A stretch of DNA of 64,000 nucleotides from Paenibacillus humicola (lineage in GTDB: Bacteria > Bacillota > Bacilli > Paenibacillales > Paenibacillaceae), in contig NZ_JAQGPL010000001.1 of the NCBI RefSeq assembly GCF_028826105.1, positions 4,924,501 through 4,988,500 of the forward strand. The letters run 5' to 3'. This document shows positions 41,152-50,054 of the stretch, piece by piece. The translations under genes and the position numbers were made by a program. The stretch's first letter is position 1; the number at the start of each line of letters is the position of its first letter. The notes beneath the pieces are model-generated. The model worked only from the letters and a program-made list of their open reading frames with translations, had not been told where the DNA came from and did not search any database.

Positions 41152-42222
41152 TTATTCGGCAAGCCAGCTTTGCAGATGTGCGCGAACGAAATCATCGTCG
41201 TGAAGGTGAGGGTAATCCCGGTATACGCGGTCGATTTCCTCCATTTGTCCCGGCGACAGCGTTTCATGCGGATTGAGGCACCACGTGCCCTTCATCAAGC
41301 CTTGACGGCGCAGCACCTCATGAATGCCGGGAATGCAGCCGGCAAAGCCGTGGGCGGGATCGAAGAAGGCCGCGTTGCAGTCCGTCACCTCCATATTGCG
41401 CACAAGCCACTCGGGATCGATGTTTCCGCGGACGCGCGCTTTCTTGATTTCCTCCAGCAGCGCGACCGCTTTATGCGTCCAAACGGCCCAATGGCCGAGC
41501 AAGCCGCCGACGATCCGCTTTTCCACCGTTTGTCCGCCAACCCGAAAGCGGTAAACGGTCAATAAATCGCTCACGATATGATCGTCATTGCCGGTATACA
41601 GCGCGATTTCGTCGCGCCGGTCGGAATGGCATACAGCCCGTACGACATCGAGCGTTTGATAGCGGTTGAACGGCGCGATTTTGATTCCGGCAATCCCGGG
41701 AATGTCGACAAACCGTTTCCAGAAGCCGAAGGTGAAGCGCCTTCCTCCCACAGATGGCTGAAGATAAAAACCAATGATCGGCATCCGTTCGGCAACCAGA
41801 GCCGTTCGGTCAAGGATTTGCTCCTCCGTCCATTCGTTTAACCCTCCCATGCTCAGCAGACCCGCATCGTAGCCGAGCCCGGCCGCGATATCGGCTTCCG
41901 CCAGCGCCTGCTCCGTCCCGCCGCAAAGACCGGCAATTTTCAGGAACGGCCTTTCGATCCGGGCTCGGTCCACTTCCTCGGACGCCATTCGAAGTACTTT
42001 CTCGAAAAGGCCGAACCTCGGATCGCGAATTTGGAATTGGGTCGAATGAACGCCTACCGCGACGCCGCCCGCACCGGATGCGATGTAATACCGGGTCAGG
42101 GCGCGCTGGCTTGTCTCGTCAAGACCGCGGTCCTCCAGCAGCGCAAGCGGATGCGCGGGTATGACGAGCCCGTCATGCAGCGCCCGGTTCTGGTCTTCCG
42201 TTAAATTGCGCCTGGCCGCCAT
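41152..42222 (-). CDS. DHDPS/NAL-family aldolase or dehydratase
   Basis: A 356-residue class I TIM-barrel lyase of the dihydrodipicolinate synthase / N-acetylneuraminate lyase superfamily. The Schiff-base Lys is Lys181 in IAGIKIAPFNRY and the conserved Tyr is Tyr153 in IIGFYLQPSVGG. The usual GTTGE loop is replaced by GVHSTQF near residue 58, and the protein is about 50 residues longer than DHDPS, so it is neither a standard DapA nor NanA. ATG 42222 is one base after the epimerase stop. As last gene of the GH4 operon it may cleave or dehydrate the 2-keto acid formed by the earlier enzymes. Confidence 0.85.
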   Translation of the reverse strand: MAARRNLTEDQNRALHDGLVIPAHPLALLEDRGLDETSQRALTRYYIASGAGGVAVGVHSTQFQIRDPRFGLFEKVLRMASEEVDRARIERPFLKIAGLCGGTEQALAEADIAAGLGYDAGLLSMGGLNEWTEEQILDRTALVAERMPIIGFYLQPSVGGRRFTFGFWKRFVDIPGIAGIKIAPFNRYQTLDVVRAVCHSDRRDEIALYTGNDDHIVSDLLTVYRFRVGGQTVEKRIVGGLLGHWAVWTHKAVALLEEIKKARVRGNIDPEWLVRNMEVTDCNAAFFDPAHGFAGCIPGIHEVLRRQGLMKGTWCLNPHETLSPGQMEEIDRVYRDYPHLHDDDFVRAHLQSWLAE

Positions 42223-42223
42223 G

Positions 42224-43240
42224 CTAAAACTTCCCTTCCCGCTGCTGAAAATGAGTCGGCTTATCGATCGTAGCCCCTCCGTGCGCAGCCCACTCGGCAG
42301 TCCAGTCGATCATCTGCAGCAGGGAGACGCCCGGATATCCGAACAGCCGCATACATTTCGAGGCATTGCTGAGCAGCGCCGTCTCCGCTTCCCTGCCGGT
42401 AAACTCCGGCTTCATGCCGAGCCGTTTGCCCAATTCCGCAGCGGCATAACGAACCGAAACGGTTTCCGGCCCGGTCACGTTCAGCCTGTTGACCGGACTT
42501 TCGCAGCGAAGCAGGGAGCGCAGAGCGATCTCGTTCGCGTCTCCCTGCCAGATGCAGTTGAAATGGCCCATGGCGAGGTCGATCGGCCTGCCATCCTTCA
42601 CGGATTTGGCGAGCTCCAGCAGCACGCCGTACCTCATGTCGATCGCATAATTTAACCGGTACATGAGCATCGGCGTCCGGCTGCGGCGGCTGAAAAATTC
42701 GAAGACGCGTTCCCGCCCGAGACAAGACTGGCCGTACTCTCCGACCGGGGCGGGCGCGAAATCCTCCGTCGCCCCTCCGGAGTGAATCGGGGAAAGCGGG
42801 TACACATTTCCGGTCGAGAAGACGACGATACGAGAGCTGCGGTACTTTTCCGCCACCCTCCCGGGCAAATAGGCATTCATTGCCCAGGTCAAATGCTCAT
42901 TGCCCGTCGTTCCGAATTTCGTGCCGGCCATATAGATGACATTGCTTACGTCCGGAAGCGTTTGCAGCGATGCGTCATCCAGCAGATCGCAGACGATGGT
43001 CTCCAGCCCGCAGCGCTCCAGCTCATCTTGCAATCCCGGCTCGGAAAAACGGGACACCCCGTACACCTTCTTGTTCACTCCGGCTTCGCGTATGGCATTC
43101 ATCGCCAGCTTCGCAAGAGACGGCCCCATCTTTCCGCCAACCCCGAGCAGCATCAGGTCGCCCTCGATGTTCTTCATATCCTCGATTAATTTCGTTGACG
43201 GCTTCGTCATGGCTTGCTCCAGCTCATCCAACGTTCGCAT
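42224..43240 (-). CDS. NAD(P)-dependent epimerase/dehydratase, extended SDR
   Basis: A 338-residue extended-SDR Rossmann protein. The cofactor motif is LLGVGGKMGPSLA near residue 32 (GxGGxxG). VVFSTGNVYPLSPIHSGGA holds the Ser/Thr of the active site. The usual YxxxK is not obvious: the stretch PVGEYGQSCLGRE has Tyr but no Lys four residues on. This may alter the chemistry. ATG 43240 follows AAGGAGG by 5 bases. Its immediate neighbours are a NagB-like deaminase and a DHDPS-like lyase. Related proteins act on UDP-sugars or oxidise uronates and aldoses. Substrate here unknown. Confidence 0.82.
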   Translation of the reverse strand: MRTLDELEQAMTKPSTKLIEDMKNIEGDLMLLGVGGKMGPSLAKLAMNAIREAGVNKKVYGVSRFSEPGLQDELERCGLETIVCDLLDDASLQTLPDVSNVIYMAGTKFGTTGNEHLTWAMNAYLPGRVAEKYRSSRIVVFSTGNVYPLSPIHSGGATEDFAPAPVGEYGQSCLGRERVFEFFSRRSRTPMLMYRLNYAIDMRYGVLLELAKSVKDGRPIDLAMGHFNCIWQGDANEIALRSLLRCESPVNRLNVTGPETVSVRYAAAELGKRLGMKPEFTGREAETALLSNASKCMRLFGYPGVSLLQMIDWTAEWAAHGGATIDKPTHFQQREGKF

Positions 43241-43258
43241 CCCGATCCTCCTTCCGGT

Positions 43259-44005
43259 TCAGTCGTTTTGAAACAGGTCCTGACTTTCCGAAGCGGAAGC
43301 CTGATCCAGATACAGCGACCAATTCGGGTGGGTTTTAAGAATCGTGGCCGGAATCGCAGGCGTCACCGGTTGTTCCAGTGCCGATCGAATGGCGCCGGCC
43401 TTCACCTTGTGCGGAACGCAGGAGATGATGCAGTCGCTCTTCATGATCTGGTGAACGGACATCGTAATGGCCTGCCCCGGTACCTCCTCGATCGTATCGA
43501 ACCAGCCCTCGCCTACCTGTTGTCTTTTACAGGCTTCATCCAGCTCCACGACGATATAGGGCTGCTTCGTTTCAAAGTCGGCCGGCGGATCGTTAAACGC
43601 AATATGGGCGTTCTCCCCGATGCCGATCATCGCGAGGTCGATCCGTTCCTTCCCGATTTCCGCATTCAGCTGCCGGATGTTCGCTTCGACATCTCCTTCG
43701 CCATCGACGAAGTGCGCCTCCCGGACATTCGCTTCGGCAAGAAACCGGTGTTTCAAATACGCTCTGAAGCTCGCGGGATGGCTTTCCGGCAGCCGGACAT
43801 ATTCGTCCAAATGGAACATCTCCACTTTGCTCCAGTCCACATCGGTTTTGACGAATGCCTTGAAAAACTCGAACTGGGAAGCGCCGGTAGACAGAATGAT
43901 TCTTGCTTTTCCGTTTTCACGAATTCGCTCGTTTAAAAACCGCGCGGCATGCAGCGCCGCTATTTGCCCCAGCAGCTCGGGCGTTTCCAGCACATGGACT
44001 TTCAT
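43259..44005 (-). CDS. Glucosamine-6-phosphate deaminase-like isomerase (NagB/SugarP_isomerase)
   Basis: A 248-residue protein of the NagB / 6-phosphogluconolactonase fold. The phosphate-binding loop is IILSTGASQFEFF near residue 38, followed by MFHLDEYVRLPESHPASF near 63 and the catalytic IGIGENAHIAFNDPP near 127, matching NagB (which has GxGxDGHIAFNEP) with Asn in place of Asp-Gly. It should isomerise or deaminate an amino-sugar phosphate or analogue. ATG 44005 is 9 bases after GGAAGG. It follows the second permease by 21 bases in the GH4 operon, implying that the imported glycoside contains an amino sugar or is handled as one. Confidence 0.85.
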   Translation of the reverse strand: MKVHVLETPELLGQIAALHAARFLNERIRENGKARIILSTGASQFEFFKAFVKTDVDWSKVEMFHLDEYVRLPESHPASFRAYLKHRFLAEANVREAHFVDGEGDVEANIRQLNAEIGKERIDLAMIGIGENAHIAFNDPPADFETKQPYIVVELDEACKRQQVGEGWFDTIEEVPGQAITMSVHQIMKSDCIISCVPHKVKAGAIRSALEQPVTPAIPATILKTHPNWSLYLDQASASESQDLFQND

Positions 44006-44026
44006 GACGACCATCCTTCCGTTTCT

Positions 44027-44866
44027 TTATCCTTTCAGGCCCGTTGTCGCAATGCCCTGGACAAGATATTTCTGGCAGAATAAGAAAATGACGATAACCG
44101 GAAGCAGGGACAGGATGGACATGGCGAACATCGGCCCCCATGCCGTGACCGCCGACGGATCCGAAAACATTCGGAGGCCCAAAGAAGCCGTATACAATTC
44201 CGGTTTATTCAAATAAATGAGCGGTCCCATAAAATCCGTCCACGTCCAATAGAAGGAGAAAATCGATACGGTCGCCAGTGCCGGCATCGTCAGGGGCAGT
44301 ACGATGTGCCGGAAGATGCCGAAGGTGCCGCAGCCGTCGATGAAAGCGGCCTGATCCAGCTCTTTGGGGATTCCCCGGATGAATTGAATCATCAGGAAAA
44401 TGAAGAACGGCACCCCGCCGATAAACGCCGGCACAACCAGCGGCAAAAAGGTGTTTACCCATCCCAGCTTGTGAAACAAAATATACTGCGGAATCAGCGT
44501 CACTTGACCGGGAAGCATTAATGTCGAGAGCAGGCAGGCGAATAAAGCCGGTTTATACCTGAAATTCAAACGGGCGAAACCGTATGAAACGAGCGTGGAC
44601 GAAAATAAGGTGCCCGCTACCGTCACGACGGTTACGATGGCCGAATTTCGAAAAAACAGGCTGAAGCCTGCGGTGCCGAAGCCCGCCCAGCCTTCGGCGT
44701 AATTTTTCCATTCCAGTCGGGACGGGATGAGACTGGCGGCATTCACGAATATTTCGTTCTCGGGCTTAAGGGAGCTGGCCAGCGTCCACAGCACCGGGTA
44801 AAGCATGAACAAGCCCAATATCGAGACGAACGCATGATAAACGATGCCTTGAACGCTTTTGGCCAT
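44027..44866 (-). CDS. Carbohydrate ABC transporter permease, MalG type
   Basis: A 279-residue permease with six helices, the EAA loop ELDQAAFIDGCGTFGIFRHI near residue 180 and the terminus GIATTGLKG. It is very similar in design to the 13701-14540 permease. The ATG at 44866 follows the stop of the upstream permease directly (TAAATG), with GGAGG overlapping the end of that gene, so the two are coupled. It serves the GH4 operon importer together with the frameshifted permease and the 45844-47187 binding protein. Confidence 0.92.
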   Translation of the reverse strand: MAKSVQGIVYHAFVSILGLFMLYPVLWTLASSLKPENEIFVNAASLIPSRLEWKNYAEGWAGFGTAGFSLFFRNSAIVTVVTVAGTLFSSTLVSYGFARLNFRYKPALFACLLSTLMLPGQVTLIPQYILFHKLGWVNTFLPLVVPAFIGGVPFFIFLMIQFIRGIPKELDQAAFIDGCGTFGIFRHIVLPLTMPALATVSIFSFYWTWTDFMGPLIYLNKPELYTASLGLRMFSDPSAVTAWGPMFAMSILSLLPVIVIFLFCQKYLVQGIATTGLKG

Positions 44867-45816
44867 TTACTTATCCTCCGACGATTCATAATACACCCAA
44901 GCGGAAGACGACTTGAAAATGAGGGCGGTAAAAGCGGCGACGATCAGCAATAAAATCCAGGCCATAGCCGACGCATATCCCATACTGAACGTGCCGCCGA
45001 ACGCTTTCTGGTACAGGTACAAGGCGTAAAACAGCGTTTTATCCAGCGGGCCGCCCTGCGTAACCAGAAAGCTTTGGGTGAACGTCATAAAACCGTCGAT
45101 CGTCTGCATGACCAAGTTGAAGAAAATGACCGGGGTAAGCATGGGGAGCGTGATGCTCGCAAACCGCCGGGTCCGGCCGGCTCCGTCCACCTCCGCCGAT
45201 TCGTAAAGATCGGCCGGAATTTGCTTGAGCCCGGCCAGAAAGATAAGCATGGGGGAGCCGAACTGCCAGACCACGAGAAGGATGAGAGTCCACAAGGAAT
45301 AATCGGGGCTCGCAATCCAATTTTTCGGTTCGACTCCGAAGTGAATCAGAACGCTGTTGACCGCCCCTTCCACGCCGAACAGCTGTCTCCACATGACCGC
45401 CACGGCAACGCTGCCGCCGATGATCGATGGAATATAATAAGCGGTCCGGTAAACGCCAAGCCCCCTGTGCTTGCCGTTAAACAAGACGGCGATCAACAAG
45501 GCAAACGCAAGCTTAAGCGGAACGGAAATGATCACGAACGTGAAGGTCACCTTAAGCGCCGTCCAGTACCTCGGATCATCGGTAAACATCGCGATGTAGT
45601 TGTCGAGACCGACCCCATGCGGCGCGGACAGCATATTGTAGTCTGTAAAAGACAAGTAGAGGGAAGCGGCCATCGGACCGATGACGAATAACAGAAAGCC
45701 CAGAAGCCATGGGAAATATACGCGTATCCGACCAAATCCCGCTTCCATCCCGTCAACAATTTGGCGCTGCCGTCAATGACGGACGGTTTGACCGCTGTCT
45801 TCGGACCGTTTGCCAT
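44867..45816 (-). pseudogene. Carbohydrate ABC transporter permease, MalF type, single-base frameshift
   Basis: The gene has a good start at ATG 45816, 8 bases after GGAGGAG. It reads MANGPKTAVKPSVIDG and on to DLVGYAYIS, then continues as HGFWAFCYSS, which is not a permease. The true continuation PWLLGFLLFVIGPMAASLYL is in another frame, which runs intact to 44867 and includes the EAA loop ESAEVDGAGRTRRFASITLP. Adding one base to the GGG run at 45711-45713 gives GYAYISPWLLGFL, matching its paralogue (GYVFISPWLIGLL). So the full gene is 44867-45816 with one lost base. It is either a real inactivating mutation or a sequencing error. Confidence 0.85.
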
Positions 45817-45843
45817 TTGCGCCACTCCTCCGGAAGAACCGAC

Positions 45844-47187
45844 TTATTTTTTCGGCTTGAAAATTTTTTCCGCCTGCTCGCGGAACGCTTTGGCTGCCTG
45901 CTCCGGCGTAAGCTGTCCGTAATTGACCTGATCCGATATGCTTTTATACAGCGTGTCGTTGATTTCGCTGGCCGCCGCCGGATCTTTGTTCGTTAGAGGA
46001 GGGAAATTTTTGCTTACATAATCGACGTAATCGAATGCGATTTTTGCGGCGGGGTCCAGCTGTTTCTTCAGGTCTTCCCTCACTTTTCCGGCAATCGGGA
46101 CGCCGCGTTCGCCGCCCAGCGCTTCATTGGCTTTCAAGTCGTTTGTGAAGAAGTCGATAAACTTAATCGCCGCGTCTTTTTGTTTGGAATCGCTCGTGAC
46201 CGAGAAATATTGCGACGGCTTCAAATACTGGGGCTTTTGTCCGCCCGGGTAGCTCGGGTATTCGATCAGCTTGATCGGCCGGTTCGCGGATTGGGTCACC
46301 GCCACGACTTCGTTGCTGTGAAGCGTCAGGAACGGCGCCTTCCGGTGCACGATCAGCTGGTCCTCCAGCGCCGTCAAGCTGGCGGTCATATCGGGCGGCG
46401 GAGCGACCTTGTCCTCGCGCTGCTTGTTCCAGTACGTAAACCACTCCGCGACAAGCTTGTCGTCGTCGTAGCCCAAGCCGGTGCCGTCCTTGTTGTACAA
46501 ATAAGCGCCTCGCTCCATCAAAAACTGCTTAAAGCTGTCGATATCGTCCGACAGCGGCATCCCGTATACCCCTTTGCCCAATTTTTGCTGCAGCTGACGC
46601 GCGGTATCGGCATATTCATCCCACGTATACCCCGGCTTCAGTTCCGGAACGCCGGCTTTCTCGAACATGGCCGGGTCGTAAGCGATCGCCACGGCGTTTG
46701 CGCCCAGGCTGAGCGCATACAGCTTATTGTCGATCCGGCCGGCGGCCACATAGCTGTCGTCGACGTCCTGCAAGTTCAGCGCGCCGGACGCTGCGTACGG
46801 CGTCATATCCTCAAGCAGTCCGCGCTGCACATAGTCCGGCAAATAAGCGTCGTCCATCTGCATGACGTCCGGCAAGTTTTTGGCGGCGGCTTCCGTCGAC
46901 ATTTTTTCCCAGTACCCGTCCCACCCTAAAAATTCCGCAGAGATTTTGATGTTCGGATTTTGCTGCTCGAACAGTTTGATCGCGTTCAGCGTACGGTTGG
47001 CCCGGTCCTGGGAGCCCCACCATCCGACCCTTAACGAAATCTGCTGCGGCGCTCCGCCCGCCTTCGAACCGTCCGCAGTATCGGGCTTCTTCGTTTCAGG
47101 TTCATTTCCGCCCGAGCTGCAGCCGGCCATCAGCGCTGTCGACAGGACGATCAAGGAAAATGCGGACATCCACTTATTTTTCATCAT
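45844..47187 (-). CDS. Carbohydrate ABC transporter substrate-binding lipoprotein
   Basis: A 447-residue family-1 solute-binding protein. Signal peptide with LMAGC (Cys23 lipidated), then a charged linker. The mature domain starts ISLRVGWWGSQDRANRTLNA and contains LPDVMQMDDAYLPDYVQRGL and LEDMTPYAAS, closely paralleling the 12333-13664 protein. ATG 47187 follows GGGAGG by 9-10 bases. The gene lies 68 bases after the GH4 stop and 27 bases before the frameshifted permease. Ligand probably the glycoside cut by the GH4 enzyme. Confidence 0.92.
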   Translation of the reverse strand: MMKNKWMSAFSLIVLSTALMAGCSSGGNEPETKKPDTADGSKAGGAPQQISLRVGWWGSQDRANRTLNAIKLFEQQNPNIKISAEFLGWDGYWEKMSTEAAAKNLPDVMQMDDAYLPDYVQRGLLEDMTPYAASGALNLQDVDDSYVAAGRIDNKLYALSLGANAVAIAYDPAMFEKAGVPELKPGYTWDEYADTARQLQQKLGKGVYGMPLSDDIDSFKQFLMERGAYLYNKDGTGLGYDDDKLVAEWFTYWNKQREDKVAPPPDMTASLTALEDQLIVHRKAPFLTLHSNEVVAVTQSANRPIKLIEYPSYPGGQKPQYLKPSQYFSVTSDSKQKDAAIKFIDFFTNDLKANEALGGERGVPIAGKVREDLKKQLDPAAKIAFDYVDYVSKNFPPLTNKDPAAASEINDTLYKSISDQVNYGQLTPEQAAKAFREQAEKIFKPKK

Positions 47188-47255
47188 GCCGAACGACCTC
47201 CCATCCAAAATGTGAAACATGCCCCTTCCGGCAGCCGTCCCCGAGTCCGGATCGG

Positions 47256-48644
47256 TTACACCTGCCACCCGGGCAGGTACGCTTTCGTATTTTGCAGCAT
47301 GCGGTCGAACAGCTGCTCGGCAGCGCCGATCCCGATCGATACGAGCGGATCGTTCAAGAGAGCCCGGAAGGCGAGCGAGTGATCCTTGAGCAGCGCCGCC
47401 TTCAGCACTGTTTCTTGATTCCGTATATGCCGAGCCACCAAATTCTCGACATCCACGGGAAGCTGTCCCGCCAGGACCGGCTTTACGTTGTCCCTGATGA
47501 GCAGCGCGTTCGTTTCGACAACCGAGCCGAGCGGCAGTCCTTTAATTTGGCCTTCATTCGGCACATTCACGTTAGTGACGAAATCGCCCAAGCCGAGCAG
47601 CGCTTTGATCATCCGGATTCCTTCTTCGCCGGAATGCTTCAGCTGCAGGCTTTCTTCCCCGGCGGCCAGCCGTTTGCTTCTGATCGTCAGCTCCTCCTGT
47701 TTTTGCATCCGGGATTCGATCGGAGTGAGCGAGAACTTCCAGGATTTCACCGTTTCGGGATCCTTCAAATACCACCCGAGCGGCATAAATTCCGCCAAAT
47801 GCCTGTCGCCGGCTGCGGCAATGATGCCGTATCTGCGAAACAGATCGAACTGGACCCGGTACGCCGACGAGAAATGGCTGTTCATCCATTGACCGGGCTT
47901 CTCTTCGAAGCCGGTTTCGTAATACCGGTCCGCAAACTCGCGATAAACGGGCATCAAATCGGTTCCCTGATAAGAGGCCGCATCAATCCAGGTAAAATGG
48001 TTAATGCCGAGCACATTGATCGAAATGTCTCTGTAATCGGCATCCCCGATTCCCTTCAAATCCTTCAGCATCGCGGCCAGGAGCCGCTGCGTGCCGGATA
48101 TTTCGTGACAGCTGCCAATCGCTTTGATTTGCGGAAAAATTTCCGTGAGCGTTCGCGTGCAAAGCGTCATCGGATTCGTGTAATTGATGACCCAGGCGCC
48201 GGGACAATACGCTTTTATCGCTTCCGCCATCTCCACGTACATCGGGATCGTGCGGAGCGCGCGTACAACTCCGCCGGGACCCGTCGTGTCTCCCACCGAA
48301 TGGTAGATGCCGTACTCCTGCGGGAGATTGACGTCGGACGCCATTTCCTTAAACGTGCCGGGCAGGATGGAGATAATGACGAAGTCCGCCCCCGTCAACG
48401 CTTTTTCCAGCGTTTCGACCGCTTGATACCGCCATTTCCCTTCCGCGCCGGCTAGATTGTTCAGACTGTTGCCAATCAGGCTGTTGACATGCGCGGCCTC
48501 GAAGTTAAGGTCATAAAGCTTGACTGTGCCGGAAAGATCGCCCTCCATGGCCAAGTCCCCCATGAGAGCCCAGGCCCACCCCTTGGATCCTCCGCCGATG
48601 TAAGCGATGTTGATATCCTTTACCTGGGTGCCGCTATATTCCAC
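47256..48644 (-). CDS. Glycoside hydrolase family 4 (NAD- and metal-dependent)
   Basis: A 462-residue GH4 enzyme, which cleaves glycosides by a redox mechanism with NAD and Mn2+. The dinucleotide motif is IAYIGGGSKGWA near residue 13. Others are YHSVGDTTGPGG near 125, WVINYTNPM near 160, the metal-binding Cys in IGSCHEISGTQ near 185 and the His in VLGINHFTW near 215. The CHE-type metal motif points to the alpha-galactosidase/alpha-uronidase branch rather than the CN-type 6-phospho-beta-glucosidases. GTG 48644 is 8 bases after AAGGAGAG; an upstream GTG has no site. It is the first structural gene of the operon. Confidence 0.9.
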   Translation of the reverse strand: MEYSGTQVKDINIAYIGGGSKGWAWALMGDLAMEGDLSGTVKLYDLNFEAAHVNSLIGNSLNNLAGAEGKWRYQAVETLEKALTGADFVIISILPGTFKEMASDVNLPQEYGIYHSVGDTTGPGGVVRALRTIPMYVEMAEAIKAYCPGAWVINYTNPMTLCTRTLTEIFPQIKAIGSCHEISGTQRLLAAMLKDLKGIGDADYRDISINVLGINHFTWIDAASYQGTDLMPVYREFADRYYETGFEEKPGQWMNSHFSSAYRVQFDLFRRYGIIAAAGDRHLAEFMPLGWYLKDPETVKSWKFSLTPIESRMQKQEELTIRSKRLAAGEESLQLKHSGEEGIRMIKALLGLGDFVTNVNVPNEGQIKGLPLGSVVETNALLIRDNVKPVLAGQLPVDVENLVARHIRNQETVLKAALLKDHSLAFRALLNDPLVSIGIGAAEQLFDRMLQNTKAYLPGWQV

Positions 48645-48723
48645 GTCTGCACTCTCCTTCTCCTGATAGGATTGCTCCCGAGATATCTTCACTTATACAG
48701 CAAAAAATAACGATTGAGCTATA

Positions 48724-48752
48724 CATTTATTGCTTGTTTTTTCATTTTTCAA
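48724..48752 (-). promoter_or_regulatory. Candidate promoter of the GH4 operon
   Basis: Minus strand TTGAAA (48747-48752) and TAAATG (48724-48729) with a 17-bp spacer, between the AraC stop and the GH4 start. It would give a leader of about 70 nt. Confidence 0.45.
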
Positions 48753-48776
48753 CCTATTTTGCTCTCGGCAGAACAT

Positions 48777-49638
48777 TTATTGCAGCTTGACCGATTTTCT
48801 GAATTTCAACGGGGCCAGCCCGGTCAGTTCCTTGAATTTTCTTTCGAAATGACTGACGCTGTCGTAACCGATTTCTTCCGCGATGCAGGTGACCGGTTTA
48901 TTCGTTTCTTTCAGCAGTCTCTGGCCTTCAAGCACGCGGATCCGGTTCAAATATTCCACGAAGGTGAAACCGGTCACTTTTTTGAATGACCGGCTGAAAT
49001 AATAAGGGCTGATAAAAAATCGGTTTTCGATGGTTCGGAGCGATATTTTCTCGTGATAGTTTTCATAGATAGAAAACGATTTCTGAAATTTTTTTGTGCA
49101 GCGCATTTTGGAACGTAAAATTGCACTCCCATTGGTCGCTGTTATATCTGGCGATAAATAGCAGCAATTCGATGAGCAGCACCTTCACATGAAGGACGTA
49201 ACCGATCGGGCGGCAGTGCTCCTCTTTGATCATTTTTTTCAGCAGTGTTTCAACAACATGCTGTTCCTCCAGCGTCAGCCGCAAAATCCGGGAAGGCCCG
49301 AAGCAGGATAACAAATCGACGCCGTCTTTTTTAATCGGCATGTCTTTTAGAAATTTCGGCCGAAAATTGATCAGAATTCGTTCATGAACGACATTGGGCG
49401 CGTCCGACGTTTTGTGCAGCTCGTGAAAGTTGATAATGACCAAATCACCTTTTCTGACCAAATAGTTTCGATTCTTGATAAAATAGTATCTCTCACCGGA
49501 AAGCATATAATAAATTTCGTAGACGTCGTGGCAGTCGTTCGCGGTCATATTGAACGATTCCGTTCTTTTGACGCGCTCGATAAAAAAAGAATCGAACGAA
49601 TGCTGGAAATCGATTTGATATTGCTCCACCCTGCTCAT
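48777..49638 (-). pseudogene. AraC-family regulator with cupin domain, single-base frameshift
   Basis: Two adjacent frames together make one AraC regulator of about 285 residues. The N-terminal cupin half (from ATG 49638, or GTG 49629) runs through CHDVYEIYYMLSGERYYFI and KGDLVIINFHELHKT. It ends QNALHKKISEIVFYL and a stop at 49063. The C-terminal half, in another frame to 48777, has the double HTH (LRTIENRFFISPYYFSRSFK and PVTCIAEEIGYDSVSHFERK). Removing one base of the AAAA run at 49073-49076 joins them as ISEIVSIYENYHEKIS. It directly precedes the GH4 operon and would be its activator. Either a true inactivation or a homopolymer sequencing error. Confidence 0.85.
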
Positions 49639-49680
49639 CCCCTTTTCGATTCCTTGATTTGCATCATGAACCGACAGCAT

Positions 49681-50054
49681 GCGATTTTAAAACTGAAAAT
49701 TCTGACATTTTACGACAAACTCCTTCGACTTTCATTCCAAGCGGAAACGCGAATCATACGGACCCCCGTATTCACGTGTACGTAAATTCGGGGGCAAGCA
49801 TGTATTGCTTCTGTTTCGCGGCCCCTTTTTCCTTCATTTTCACGAATCCCATTGTAGATGCTTATGCACCGATCGGAATAATAACCGGAGCAATCCGTAT
49901 CGAGGAAATCAGCTCCTTGCGGCAGCTCCCGGAACACGAAAAAAGAGCCCTAAGGCTCTGGTTCGGGATCCGTCAACCTTCCAGGGTCAAGCGGATCACG
50001 GTTTTCTTTTATCCGACAGAGATACGACTTCCTGCCAGCCCGTGGCCGGCCCGG
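49681..50054. other. Intergenic region between the AraC gene and the next operon
   Basis: About 375 bases. Its right part holds the terminator of the 50-54 kb operon (49935-49959), and the left part must contain the AraC promoter, which I could not define. No gene is convincing. Confidence 0.4.
49935..49959 (-). terminator. Intrinsic terminator of the GntR-controlled uptake operon
   Basis: Minus strand AGAGCC-ttag-GGCTCT runs into TTTTTTCG, about 95 bases past the last permease stop. Confidence 0.82.
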
